A program made the position numbers and the translations under genes. A DNA stretch of 64,000 nt from Plantago ovata (Eukaryota > Streptophyta > Magnoliopsida > Lamiales > Plantaginaceae). Below are positions 1-10,178 of this stretch, in pieces. Under the pieces are notes generated by a model. That model made no database searches. It was not told where the DNA came from and was given only the letters and a program-made list of their open reading frames with translations. The stretch lies in the NCBI GenBank assembly GCA_028274465.1, contig CM051455.1, positions 111,536,261-111,600,260 on the forward strand, given 5' to 3'. Each line of letters starts with the position of its first letter. Within the stretch, counting starts at the first letter, position 1.

Positions 1-775
1 AAGACGGTGGCGGCAGAAAAGGCAAAGGCCCAGGTGGCGAATGAGGAGGTCTGCAAGTCCCATGAAAAAGTGGACCAGCTCGAGAAGGAATTGGCCCGGG
101 AGAAGCAGAGGGCTCTGAGTTACAAAGGTGGATACTCCACTCTGTCGCAGTGCATGCAAAGTTTAAGGACAGTGTGCTATCCTTCCTTGTCGGTAGCCGG
201 CTCGAGACAGCCCGGGATTTTATGGAGTCCGCCACTTACAAGTTGGCTACCCAAGACATAAGGGACACAGCTCGCGAGGAGGGTTTCTTCTCCTGCATCA
301 GGCAGCTAAAAAGGGTGAAGCTCCTTCCCGAGGATTTCGATGTGCATGCTCGCGATGATATGCATTCCGGGAGGCGCGATGACATGACCCGGTATCCTGA
401 TGAGATTCCGAGCGATGAGATGCATCATGCATGCGAGTTCGGGGAGCTTGTCACGGATCCGGATGTGCCTTACCCAAGTAAGCCTTCATATCTCCCCCGG
501 TGGGTCCCGAGTGCATCCGGGCCGGTCTCCTTCTTCCGTTCGAGAAGGCTCCTCTCCGAAACGCAAATTGGATCCAACTTAACAAACCGGTGATGGGGCG
601 CGGAGAGGGCTTTGTGGAGCCGGAGCTGACTGCCCATGCTGGTGCTATAAGGGAGGCTCGCGAGAAGGGTGGCGACATGAACTTGCACAACCCGAACAGC
701 CCTTCTCGAGCCGGTGCCTCTACGAGCAGCGTCCCTGCCAACCAGAGCGAGTTCTCGGCGAGCCGGACCCGTTGA
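1..775 (+). pseudogene. Antisense ORF of element A, last exon, broken
   Basis: Homologous along its length to the last exon of B's antisense gene (41906-42751). Shared segments include the coiled-coil KVDQLEKELAREK, then EEGFFSC..QLKRV, then HACEFGELVTDP and a C-terminal SRTR before the stop. It is opposite in direction to A's gag-pol, as in B. Three reading frames must be joined (about 1-150, 150-520 and 500-775), so at least two frameshifts break it. The 5' exons lie outside the window. Function unknown. Confidence 0.75.
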
Positions 776-1507
776 ACAAGGCCGAGTATGCTCGGTTAAC
801 ATTTGTACTTGTAATTTTTCCAAGTTTTTTCTGAACAATTTCCTGCTTCCGTAATTTGCTATTCGGCCCCTTGTGGCATACTTCATAATTTATCATTCGG
901 CCCTTTGCGGCGTACTCGATCCATGTTGTATTGTAACATAATGTATGTTTTCTTGTCTTGTTTCAATGCAATTTGCTCCTCGATTTTTTTCTATACTTAG
1001 CATTTTTCTACTTGCTCCGTAGTTATGACGTATAACTCGAATAGAGTAGTCAAATACAAGTAAGTGTGGATCGAGTAGCCTCGCTCCTCGAGACATAAAA
1101 TAGCAAGATACTCTTTGTTAACAACTTGGTTGATATTGTTCGAACTCGTGATATAGTTGAAGCGCTCCTCGATTTCCTTTAATAATCAATAGAAAATCTA
1201 AGTGTTGGGCGAAATCGATTTTGGTTTCTCCTCGATCTCCTTCCGCTCACCGGTTCCAATATGCAAATTGAGTAGGTTTTCATAATTGAATAGCAGCATA
1301 ACAGTTCTAAAATTGAACAAGTTTTGAGACGTAGACATTGCATTGATTTGTCGGAAATACAATTACAATGGGGGCTCCTCGGCCAGCTTGCTTACAATGA
1401 TTTTTTAACAAAAGGAAGAGGTACCTCTCACTTGAATCCGTGAGAAATCCTCCTCGATCACTGGACCTTCCACATAGGTTTTCAAAAAGCTTTTTCTTCC
1501 TACAACT
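776..1507. other. Non-coding 3' internal region of element A
   Basis: Lies between the end of the antisense ORF and the convergent end of integrase. It is AT-rich and aligns loosely with 41094-41905 in B, for example around the ATGACGTATAACT segment near 1025. No ORF of note. The two genes converge here, so polyadenylation signals for both transcripts would be expected in it. Confidence 0.6.
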
Positions 1508-2809
1508 TCAAGCGTAGAATCTCTGGAGGTTAGAAGTATTCCATGGATTTTTCAATACCCTTCCCTCCATGTCTTGAAGACGATAACTTCCGTTGGACCT
1601 TGCTTCAATTATCTTGTAGGGGCCTTCCCAATTGGGTTGCATCTTCCCAACTTTGCCCAAGATGTCTGCTCTTCGGAGTACTAGGTCTCCTACTTGGAAG
1701 TCTCTTTCTCTTACGCCTTTGTTGTAGGTCTTTGCGATGAGTGCTTGATATCTGAGGATATTGGCCAAGGCGTTGGTCCTCGATTCACTGATTGTCTCTA
1801 GGTCGAAGAGTCTCTCTGTATGATTGTCCTCGGGTTGGTACCCTTGGATTCTGAGGGTTTCCACCGCCACTTCTGCTGGTATGACCGCCTCGGACCCGTA
1901 AACTAGCGAGAAGGGAGTCTCTCTTGTAGCTGTTTTTGAAGTAGTGCGGTATGCCCACACTACTCCATCAAGCTCGTCGACCCAGTCCTTGTTGGTAGCG
2001 AACCTCTTCTGCAAGTTGTTGACAAGGATTTTGTTGACGGCTTCTGTTTGCCCATTGGATTGAGGATGTCCTACAGAGGTATACCTCCTCTCAATCTTCA
2101 TTTCCTTGCACCATTCATTGAATCTTTGGCCGCAAAATTGAGCACCATTATCCGAGATGAGGACCCTTGGCAAGCCAAATCGACACACGATGTTCCTCCA
2201 GACGAAGTTCATAACTCTTTGTTCGGTGATGGTAGATACTGCCTCAACTTCCGCCCACTTGCTAAAGTATTCGACCGCAACGATGATGACCTTCTTTTGA
2301 CCCGTGCCTCTTGGAAAGGGACCGACTATGTCGATGCCCCATATGTCGAACGGACAAGTGATGGCAATGGGCATAAGGGGTTTCGCCGGTACGTTGATCA
2401 AATTGGCGTGCAATTGACACTCCTCGCACTTTCTCACAAATTGGGCAGCGTCTTCGCGAACAGTGGGCCAGTAGTATCCTTGTCGAATGACTTTTTGTGC
2501 GAGGGTTCTTCCTCCGGCATGGTCGCTGCAACTTCCTCGATGCATCTCTCCAAGAAGTTTCTGAACTTCATGCTCGACGACGCATCTCAAGTAGACTCCC
2601 TCGAAAGACCTTTTGTACAAGTAGTCTCCTTGCATGATGTATCGAGGAGCTTTTCCTTTGATTCTCCTTGCTTCAGCCTTGTCACGAGGAAGGCTTCCAT
2701 TTTTGAGATATGTTGTTATCTCTTGCATCCAATTCGGTTGATCGTCAATTGCCAAGACGTTTGGCTTTGATGACCACAAGGATGATGCGTTGATTCTCAT
2801 GAGTATCAC
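1508..2809 (-). CDS. pol: Integrase region of element A pol
   Basis: Open for 433 codons. It starts in the linker after the second RNase H and ends in RFYA and a stop. An N-terminal zinc-binding module (HRGSC..HAGG then CEEC) comes first. The catalytic core D,D,E is complete: WGIDIVGPF, LISDNGAQFCG and GHPQSNGQTEAVNK. A C-terminal segment (VGDLVLRRAD..GKVGKMQPNWEGPYKI) matches the Gypsy integrase C-terminal fold. It inserts the cDNA into host DNA. Unlike the copy in B, both catalytic aspartates and the reading frame are intact. The upstream pol frame is broken, so this would not be made as part of a polyprotein. Confidence 0.88.
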   Translation of the reverse strand: MILMRINASSLWSSKPNVLAIDDQPNWMQEITTYLKNGSLPRDKAEARRIKGKAPRYIMQGDYLYKRSFEGVYLRCVVEHEVQKLLGEMHRGSCSDHAGGRTLAQKVIRQGYYWPTVREDAAQFVRKCEECQLHANLINVPAKPLMPIAITCPFDIWGIDIVGPFPRGTGQKKVIIVAVEYFSKWAEVEAVSTITEQRVMNFVWRNIVCRFGLPRVLISDNGAQFCGQRFNEWCKEMKIERRYTSVGHPQSNGQTEAVNKILVNNLQKRFATNKDWVDELDGVVWAYRTTSKTATRETPFSLVYGSEAVIPAEVAVETLRIQGYQPEDNHTERLFDLETISESRTNALANILRYQALIAKTYNKGVRERDFQVGDLVLRRADILGKVGKMQPNWEGPYKIIEARSNGSYRLQDMEGRVLKNPWNTSNLQRFYA

Positions 2810-4063
2810 GTTTCGGGTGTCAACTCCTCCGGAGGCTGAAGCATACTCTGATAGGGCATCTGCCCTTTGATTGAGATCTCTCGATAACTTTTCAATCTCA
2901 CAACTTTCGAATTTTTGGATTTCTTCCGTGATGGCGCTCTTGTACTCAGCCTCACGTCTTTCTTGGTTCTGAATTTCCCCGAGATTTGCTTCTCGGCCAG
3001 TTGGGAATCAGTGAAGAGATGTAGCTTCTTCACTTCCAAGACTTTGCCATACGTAGAGCGATTAGGATGGCTTCATATTCTGCTTCATTGTTGGAGACCG
3101 GGAAACTAAGAGTGACGGCATACTCTAGTTCAGCCCCTCCGGGACTCTTGAAGTATATCCCTATCCCGCCATTTTTTTCCTGATGAGGATCCATCCACAT
3201 GAAGAATCCAAACGTCTCCGTGGTCGACTAGTTCTTTGGGTTTTGGAGAGACGGTCTCCGCACCCTTTGGTTCGTCGGTTTTCTCTGTTAGGAACACTTC
3301 ATGCCTTTTCCTTTTGGTTTGGGACATTTCCTTAAGCTCTTTAAAAGCATCCTCCAGAGCTTGCATTGGGTTGTTTTGATGGGGTTGCTCTTCGACCATC
3401 ATCGTAGCACTTTTTGTTGCCGAAGAGTTTTCCTCCGAAGTTCCTTTTGAGGGATACTCCACTAGGAAGTCGGCTATGACTTGTGCTTTCTTGGCTACGG
3501 GTGCTTGGTAGTCGATGTCGTACTCACTTAGTTCAATCGCCCACCTTGCCATTCTTCCGAATTTTCGGGCTTTCCGAGGACTTGCTTGAGAGGTTGCTTT
3601 GTCAAAACAACAACCTTGTGAGCACCAAAGTAGGGTTTTAGCCTCCTTGCCGTATAAACGAGGGCAAAGGAAAGCCTCTCGATATCCATGTACCGCGTTT
3701 CAGCCCCGGCAAGTACTTTGCTCAAGTAGTAGATGGGCAAGTGGTCGTTTCCTTGGATTCGCACCAAAACCGAGCTGATAGCTTCCCGGTTGCTGCTAAG
3801 TACAAATAGAGTACCTCTCCGTCCACGGGCTTTGACAATAGAGGAGGAGCGAGTAGGTATTCTTTCAGCTTCTCGAAGGCTTCCTCGCACTCCTTTGTCC
3901 ACTCAAAGTGGCTGCTCTTTCTCAATACCTTGAAAAAGGTAGATTTTTCTCGGCAGACCTTGAGATGAATCTACTCAATGCAATTGATTTCAGACCAATT
4001 GTTGTACCTCATTGAGGACTGAGGTTGGGAAGATCGAGTATGGCCTTTAGCTTTTCGGGGTTT
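2810..4063 (-). pseudogene. pol: RNase H and second (archaeal-type) RNase H of element A, broken
   Basis: Fragments in different frames. Around 3902-3528 is the classical RNase H (YYLSKVLAGAETRYMDIERL, then LKPYFGAHKVVVLT). Next comes a lysine/glutamate-rich linker, then ILHVDGSSSGK near 3190 and DSQLAEKQISGKF near 3010. These are the first and third acidic sites of an extra RNase H of the kind found in Tat elements. At least two frameshifts. The sequence stops abruptly at the N gap in the RT-RNase H connection. Confidence 0.75.
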
Positions 4064-4163
4064 NNNNNNNNNNNNNNNNNNNNNNNNNNNNNNNNNNNNN
4101 NNNNNNNNNNNNNNNNNNNNNNNNNNNNNNNNNNNNNNNNNNNNNNNNNNNNNNNNNNNNNNN
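4064..4163. other. Assembly gap, 100 N
   Basis: Exactly 100 unknown bases, the usual placeholder for a gap of unknown size. Its left edge ends in CGGGGTTT at 4063. The same point in the downstream duplicate is at 5509. Confidence 0.99.
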
Positions 4164-5509
4164 TTCCATTTTTGGTTGATCGTCAATGCCAAGACGTTTG
4201 CTTTGATGACCACAAGGATGCGCGTTGATTCTCATGGTATCACGTTTCGGGTGATCAACTCCTCCGGATGCTGAAGCATACTCTGATTAGGGCATTGCCC
4301 TTTGATTGAGATTCTCCGATAACTTTTCAATCTCACAACTTTCGAATTTTTGGATTCTTCCGTGAGATGGCGGCTCTGTCCCGCCTCACGTCTTTCTTGG
4401 TTCTGAATTTCCCCGAGAGTGGTTTTGCTTCTCTGCCAGTTTGGACTCATGAAGAGAGATGTAGAGCTTCTTTCACTTCCAAAAGACTTGCCATACGTTA
4501 GAGGCGATTAGGATGGCTTCATTTTGTTCATGTTGGAAGACGGGAAACTAAGCGTGAGGCCATACTTCTACGCTTCAGCCCTCCGGCGACTCTTGAAGTA
4601 TATCCCCTATCCCGCCATTTTTTCCTGATGAGCGATCCATCCACATGACGAATCCAAACGTCTCCGTGGTCGACTAGTTCTTTGTTTTGGAGAGACGGTT
4701 CTCCGCACCCGTTGGTTCGTCGGTTTTCTCTGTTAGGAAACACTTCATGCCTTTTCCTTTGGTTGGGACATTCCTTAAGCTTTAAAAGCATCCTCCAGAG
4801 CTTGCATTGGGTTTGTTTGATTGGGTTGCTCTTCGTTACCATCATCGTAGCACTTTTGTTGCCGAGAGTAGAGTTGTTTCCCTCGAGTTCCTTTTGAGGA
4901 TACTCCACTAGGAAGTGGGGCTAGGGCTAGACTTGTGCTCTTCTTGGCCTACGGGTGCTTGTAGTCGAGTCGTACTCACTAGTTCAATCGCCAACATTGC
5001 AATTTCTCCCGAATTTTCGGGCTTTCCGAGGACTTGCTTGAGGTTGCTTGTCCAAAACAAAACCTTGTGGCCCCAAAGTAGGGTTTAGCCTCCTTGCCGT
5101 ATAAACGAGGGCAAAGGAAAGCCTCTCGATATCCATGTACGCGTTTCAGCCCCGGCAAGTACTTTGCTCAAGTCGTAGATGGCAAGTGGTCGTTTCCTTG
5201 GATTTCGCACCAAACCGAGCTGATAGCTTCCCCGGTTGTGCTGCAAACAAAAATAGATTACCTCTCCGTCCACGGGCTTTGACATAGAGGAGGAGCGAGT
5301 AGGTATTCTTTCAGCTTCTCGAGGCTTCCTCGCACTCCTTTGTCCACTCCAAGTGGCTGCTCTTTCTCAATACCTTGAAAAAAGTAGATTTTTCTCGGCA
5401 GACCTTGAGATGAATCTACTCAATGCAATTGATTTTCCGACCAATTGTTGCACCTCATGATGGACTGAGGTTGGGGAAGATCGAGGATGGCCTTTATCTT
5501 TTCGGGGTT
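4164..5509 (-). pseudogene. pol: Noisy duplicate of element A positions about 2727-4063
   Basis: Co-linear with 2727-4063: second RNase H, linker and classical RNase H in the same order and orientation. It differs mainly by scattered one-base insertions and deletions, often in homopolymers. No reading frame survives for long. After 5509 the sequence continues normally into RT. A full second copy of this segment between an N gap and the single-copy RT is best explained as a failed join of overlapping reads, one of them unpolished. A true tandem duplication is possible but less likely. Confidence 0.8.
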
Positions 5510-6468
5510 TGCTTCTATTCCTCTTCTGTCACCATGTAACCGAGGAACTTCCCCCCTTTGACTCCAAGGTACACTTCGCCGGGTTGAGCTTCATGCCATA
5601 CTTTCTCAAGATTGAGAAGCACTTTGCCAGGTAACCTACATGTTGCTCCTCGGTCTGCTCTTGACGAGCATGTCATCGACATATACTTCCATGTTTTACC
5701 TAGCTCTTCCTTGAACATCTTGTTAACCAACCTTGGTAGGTAGCTCCGGCGTTTTTAAGACCAATGGCATCACGTTGAAGCAATACACATTGCCGTTAGC
5801 GAAGAAGCAGTTTTAGGCACATCATCTTTGGCCATTTTGACCTGGTAGAAGCCCTGGTATGCATCCATGAAACTCAGGAGGGCGCATCCAGCGGTGGAAT
5901 CAACAAGCTGGTCGATCCGTGGGAGAGGGTATGGATCTTTCGGGCAAAACTTGTTGAGCCTTGTAAAATTGTTGCACATTCGCCATTTCCCCGGACCCTT
6001 CTCCACGAGGACCACATTGCATACCCAGTCTGAGTATCTCACTTCTTTGATGTGGCCAGCTTTAAGAAGCCTTTGTACTTCCGCTTCTATGATGGCATTA
6101 TCTTCCGCACTGAAGTCTCTTCGCTTTTCTCTGATGTGGGTGATCGATGGGTCTACGTTCAGACGGTGAACGGCGACACGTGGGTCGATCCCCTTCAGGT
6201 CCTCGGTACTCCATGCGAAGACATCGTTGTTATCCTTCAAACATTGGATGAGTTTCATCCTGACTTCAGTGGCCATCTCTGTGCCAATTTTTGTGACCTT
6301 GTCGGCACTTCCTTCGACAATTTGGATTTCTTCTAGGGCTTCTCTTGCTTCAATTTTGTTTTCCTCAAAGAATTTCTTCTTTTTGGAAGAGGGTGGGACT
6401 GGTGGAATCACTTGATACTCCTCGAGCTCCTTAACAGCTCCTACTAGAGTATCCTTGTCTTTCTTCAT
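5510..6468 (-). pseudogene. pol: Reverse transcriptase of element A, frameshifted
   Basis: The minus-strand ORF 6468-5770 covers the start of RT: KGPGKWRMCNNFTRLNKFCP, then YPLPRIDQLVDSTAG and SFMDAYQGFYQVKMA. The frame is lost at DVPKTA. The rest of RT, including the active-site DDM region and the LGYMV end, can be followed to about 5515 only by changing frame several times. In B the same region is open. Most indels here match the error pattern of 4164-5509, so the real gene may be less damaged than it looks. Confidence 0.8.
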
Positions 6469-9330
6469 GATTGCTTTTCTTCGCCTAAGTGACGGACTTG
6501 GCTTTTTGATTTTCTCTTCACTCGCCGAACCGTGTAGAAACGATAAGGCGCATTGTGAACAAGGGGTGTCTCCTCGGATGGCTGCCCAAGGTTGGGTTCT
6601 CCAATGGCAACCCTTGAAGTGAACTTGGCTGACAAGTGTAGCATTCCCATGCTTCTCGTATGTCTCCTACTTCTTGTCCGATTCCCAAAGGAGTGGGGGA
6701 ATTTTAGCTTGTTGTGGACTGTGGACACTACGGCTCGGAATTGAGAGAGAGCGGGTCGGCCTAGGACTGCGAAATAATCAAATGGCATATCGACCACCAC
6801 AAAAGGAACCTGTTGGGTTACCCTTCTAGGAGCGCTACCCATTGACACTGTGAGGTTGATCATTCCGAGCGGCATGATAGGTTGTCCTCCGAATCCTACC
6901 AATGCGCTCCTCACTTCTCTGAGCCCTTCCCTTGGGTTCATGTGCATCCTCTTCAAGGTTCCGGTGAAAATCAAGTTTGCCGAGCACCCAGTGTCGACGA
7001 GGATTCTACCCAACTTGTAGGATTGAACATCCAAGGAAACTACAAGTGGGACGCAAGGATCATAGATGTTGCCTCCTCCGGCGTGCTTCAGAGGTATCTC
7101 GCTATCATCGAAAGAGATAACGTTGGTTCCCGGTCGCGCGGCTTGAGCATACTTCACATCTCGGACCCTGAGGTTGTCCGCCGTAATCTCCCTCTGATTA
7201 CGAGTGTCGCCGCAGGCGGGTCCTCCCGCAATTGTGAGAGTGCGGATGCTTCCATTTACAGGGCGGTTCTCATAATTGTTGTAATTATGAATGTCGTCGT
7301 CCTGAGGGTTTCCTTGGTAAGGGTGCTCGCTCCCACTTTGAGGAGGTGGGGGCAGTAGTGCCAGGGGTTCCTCCTTCCGGATGTAGTTAACCAATTGACC
7401 GTTACGTATCATCCTCTCAATTTCGTTCTTGAGCTCGACACACTCATCTGAGGTGTGCCCTTTCCCCTTGTGAAACTTGCAAAATTTTTCCGAGTTCTTG
7501 TTCCTTTGGTTTTCCTTAATCGGGGGTGGCCACGAGACGTCTAGCTTCCTCGAGACTATATAGTTCAAGATGTCGGATCTTGGCCTATTCAAGTCTGTGT
7601 AGTTGCTATATCGTCTTGGAGGTGACCTTCTGGGAGGAGACCTCCTGTCTCTGAAATCATTTCTTGAGTTGCCCTCCTTGATCAACCCAAATTTTTGCTC
7701 TTTCCTCTGCTTCCCGGGATTTTGGGGGCGAGGAGGGTACTCCTTTTCTTTTTCTTTTTCTTTCCCTTTTTCCTTGGGAAGATTGGTTCTCACGGTGACC
7801 GTTCTTCGGAATTCCTCAGCTTCGAGGAAGTCCTTGCAAACTTTGGCAAGTTGTGCTTCATTTTCTACACACGATGCTGAGAGCACATCTTGGAATCTGA
7901 TGTTGCTAGTGTTACCATACAAATATTCCTTCCTCTCATTGATCGAGTGATCTTCGACTTGGAGGGCTGCTTCATGGAAGCGATTGATGAAGTCCCTCAA
8001 GTCTTCATTGTTTCTCTGGACAATTTCGGCCAAGTACCTCACCCGTCTCTTGGCGTTCATCACCTTCTCGAATCGTTTAGAGAACTCCTTACAGAGATCT
8101 CTATATGACTTGATGGATCGGTGAGGGAGGCGCGACCACCACTTCATGGCTTCTCCGGAGAGGTTAGCCGGAAAGAGGAGTGCCTTAGTTCTTGAGTCAT
8201 GACCGTAGGCATCCATTTTGGTGCCAAATCTTACCAAGTAGTCCTTCGGACAACTTGTTCCATCATAGCTTTCGAAGGTGGGAAAGCCTCTTTCAATTTT
8301 GGCTTGGTGGTTTCTGATCTCATCGCACAAAGGGCTCGGATCTTGGTCTTGTTCTCTCTCTTGACAGTTCCTCGAAGGGTCTTTATCTGAGCATCAAGTG
8401 CGGATTTCCTCGCGTTGAGTTCCTCCAGAGTGAGCCTCCTCCCGTGATCGGATCGACCAGGGGGGTTACCTCAGCTACTGTTCTCAATGCTTGATTCTCT
8501 TCCACTGCTTCTTGTTGGTTTTGAGGAGTTACCTGGTTGGGGGTAACTTGATTGGGGAGAGCGGGTGGTGTAGCGACCACCTGAACTCTATTTTCTTGTT
8601 GCGCCACATTTTGCAATGATGCCCGTATTCTTCTATCAATCAGGTCTCTCAAGTCATCCGGGGCACCTTGTGGACCTAACCTCGATTGGATTCTTGATGG
8701 TCCAAGTCGAGATTGGATCGGCCTAGTGTTGGCTCTCGAATGTGCTTCATCTTGTGCAACAGGTGCTCTTCCCTGGGATTGACGAGGAGCGACCAGAGTG
8801 GCCCGAGGTTGCTCTTGTAACGGGGCCTGTGGTTCTCCTTGGGCTTGTATCTCGGTATTAACCCTAATAGCCTCATTACCTCCGACATATCCTTGTAAAG
8901 TAAGAAGGAATAGACCGTATTGAGCTTCGCCCATCCCGAAATCTGATGGTCGGACGACACGTCCATCAGGAAGGGTGAAGGTCAATGCGGCCGGTTGAGG
9001 AGTGTTCACTGTCACGGGAGGTTTGTTAATTGCTACCGGATGAGGCTTCCCCCTAGACTCGGCGTTGTTCGCGACTCTCAAGGCTCCGTAGGCATTTCCT
9101 ACCGGAACTCCTTGTGGATTATTTTCCCCCGATGTCTCATTTTGGGAGTGAGTGACATTAGTAAATGCCCCCTCCGTGTAATTCCGGTTCCTTGCAACAT
9201 TGTTGTTTCTCGGCTCCCTCGGAACACCATCCGTTCCTCCTCCGCGACCGTTACTAGAGGGACGGCCTCTAGGTCGAGGAGGGTTTCCGGGTGGTGCATT
9301 AGCAAGACGGTTGCTTCTTCTGGGAGGCAT
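6465..9330 (-). pseudogene. gag: gag and aspartic protease of element A
   Basis: The ATG at 9330 opens a proline/arginine-rich N-terminus (MPPRRSNRLANAPPG). This runs to 8383, where a frameshift in GGGAGGAGGCTC breaks it. A second ORF (8330-6465) carries the gag core (RFGTKMDAYG..KALLFPANLSGEAMKWWSRLPH), a Lys/Glu run and the knuckle KFCKFHKGKGHTSDEC. The protease follows with active site LVDTGCSANLIF near 6985. Gag forms the particle; the protease cleaves the polyprotein. The ORF ends near the start of the RT ORF, which overlaps it by four bases in another frame. Confidence 0.88.
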
Positions 9331-9397
9331 ATTCGTGATGTGTCACGAGGAGGAAAGTGGCTCGACCAGTAGGGCAAAGAATGACCTTTTGTGTCGC

Positions 9398-9415
9398 TTC
9401 CCACAGACGGCGCCA
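9398..9415 (-). other. Primer-binding site of element A
   Basis: On the minus strand TGGCGCCGTCTGTGGGAA begins two bases after the 5' LTR. The first nine bases match the 3' end of plant tRNA-Asp, but the rest diverges from it, so the primer tRNA is not certain. B has the same 18 bases; D differs slightly. Confidence 0.8.
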
Positions 9416-9417
9416 AA

Positions 9418-10169
9418 TGTTGAAGGGTAATTCGTGTTTCTTTCTAAGTTCGCAATGAGTCGCTAGTCTAAGTCATTCTAGTTCTTCTTCTTGTAGTGTT
9501 CCTCTAAGATAGGAAGTGAGCCTTCTTGTAGCTTCCTCGTACCTGAAATAGACTAGAGGGGGGGTTAGTGTCTCTTGTCCGGTCTGTAAGGTATCAGACC
9601 GGAGAGGCGACTTTACGAGTAGGGAGTTGTGAGGCTTCCCTAGTATGAGTAGTGAAAGTGGTGCTCGTGTGGTGTCATTAATGCTTACTGTTGAGGAGTA
9701 AATGAGGCCTTTACATACTTGAGGCCTTTCAACTTCCGGTCGCGTAGGATCACGCCACGTGTACGGCTAGGATTGAGGCCTTCCTCGGCCCAGGCCCATT
9801 AAGGAGGTCCGTGGGCCTTGGCCCAAGAGAGCAACCATGGCTGGTCGCTCTGGGGTCCTCGTGCCTTCCTTGTGCGTGGATGATGCGAGTAGTGTCCTGC
9901 TCAGTTTCTGTCAAGGAGCGTTACCTTGACGTAAGGTCTCCTCGAGCCCGGGAGATGCTCCTCGAGCCCACTGGCAGCTTTGTCCTCGTGAGGAGCTTAT
10001 TTTGAGGGTTGTCCTCCGAGTGATGGTCGGACCCTATGTTGGTCGATCCACACCTTAGTGACATACTTGGGTGTGGTCGTGCCCCTTGAGGGACGGCCTA
10101 TGATGCTTTGTCGCGCTCTTAGACCGCTCCAGTTCGTACATGCGGACTGGACATATTTCAACCCTAACA
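9418..10169 (-). repeat. 5' LTR of element A, 752 bp
   Basis: Bounded by TG..CA (plus strand TGTTGAAGGG to CCCTAACA). It holds a long pyrimidine tract near CTAGAGGGGGGGTTAG at about 9552, a G-box CACGTG near 9758 and a weak TATA-like sequence near 9710. It ends at the junction with E sequence. The first five bases of E after it are CCCGT; the partner duplication is outside the window. Confidence 0.92.
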
Positions 10170-10178
10170 CCCGTCACT

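Larger units (their letters stand above)
1..10169 (-). mobile_element. Element A: Tat-like Ty3/Gypsy retrotransposon, left end outside window
   Basis: Read on the minus strand, the order is 5' LTR (9418-10169), primer-binding site, gag, protease, RT, RNase H, a second RNase H and integrase, then a 3' region carrying an oppositely directed ORF (1-775). The 3' LTR lies beyond position 1. The order protease-RT-RNase H-integrase defines Gypsy. The second RNase H and the antisense ORF near the 3' end are known for the Tat/Ogre lineage. A is closely related to B throughout. It sits inside element E: E sequence begins immediately after A's LTR at 10170. Several frames are broken. Those between 4164 and 5769 are probably sequence error rather than decay. 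Confidence 0.9.

Noticed and set aside
2048..2770. Plus-strand ORF of 240 aa, also at 39831-40553 in B
   Set aside because: Complement of the integrase ORF, with no domain of its own. It persists in both copies because integrase is conserved.
4164..5509. Genuine tandem duplication of the RNase H region in A
   Set aside because: Boundary coincides with the N gap and differences are mostly random single-base indels; an artefact is simpler.
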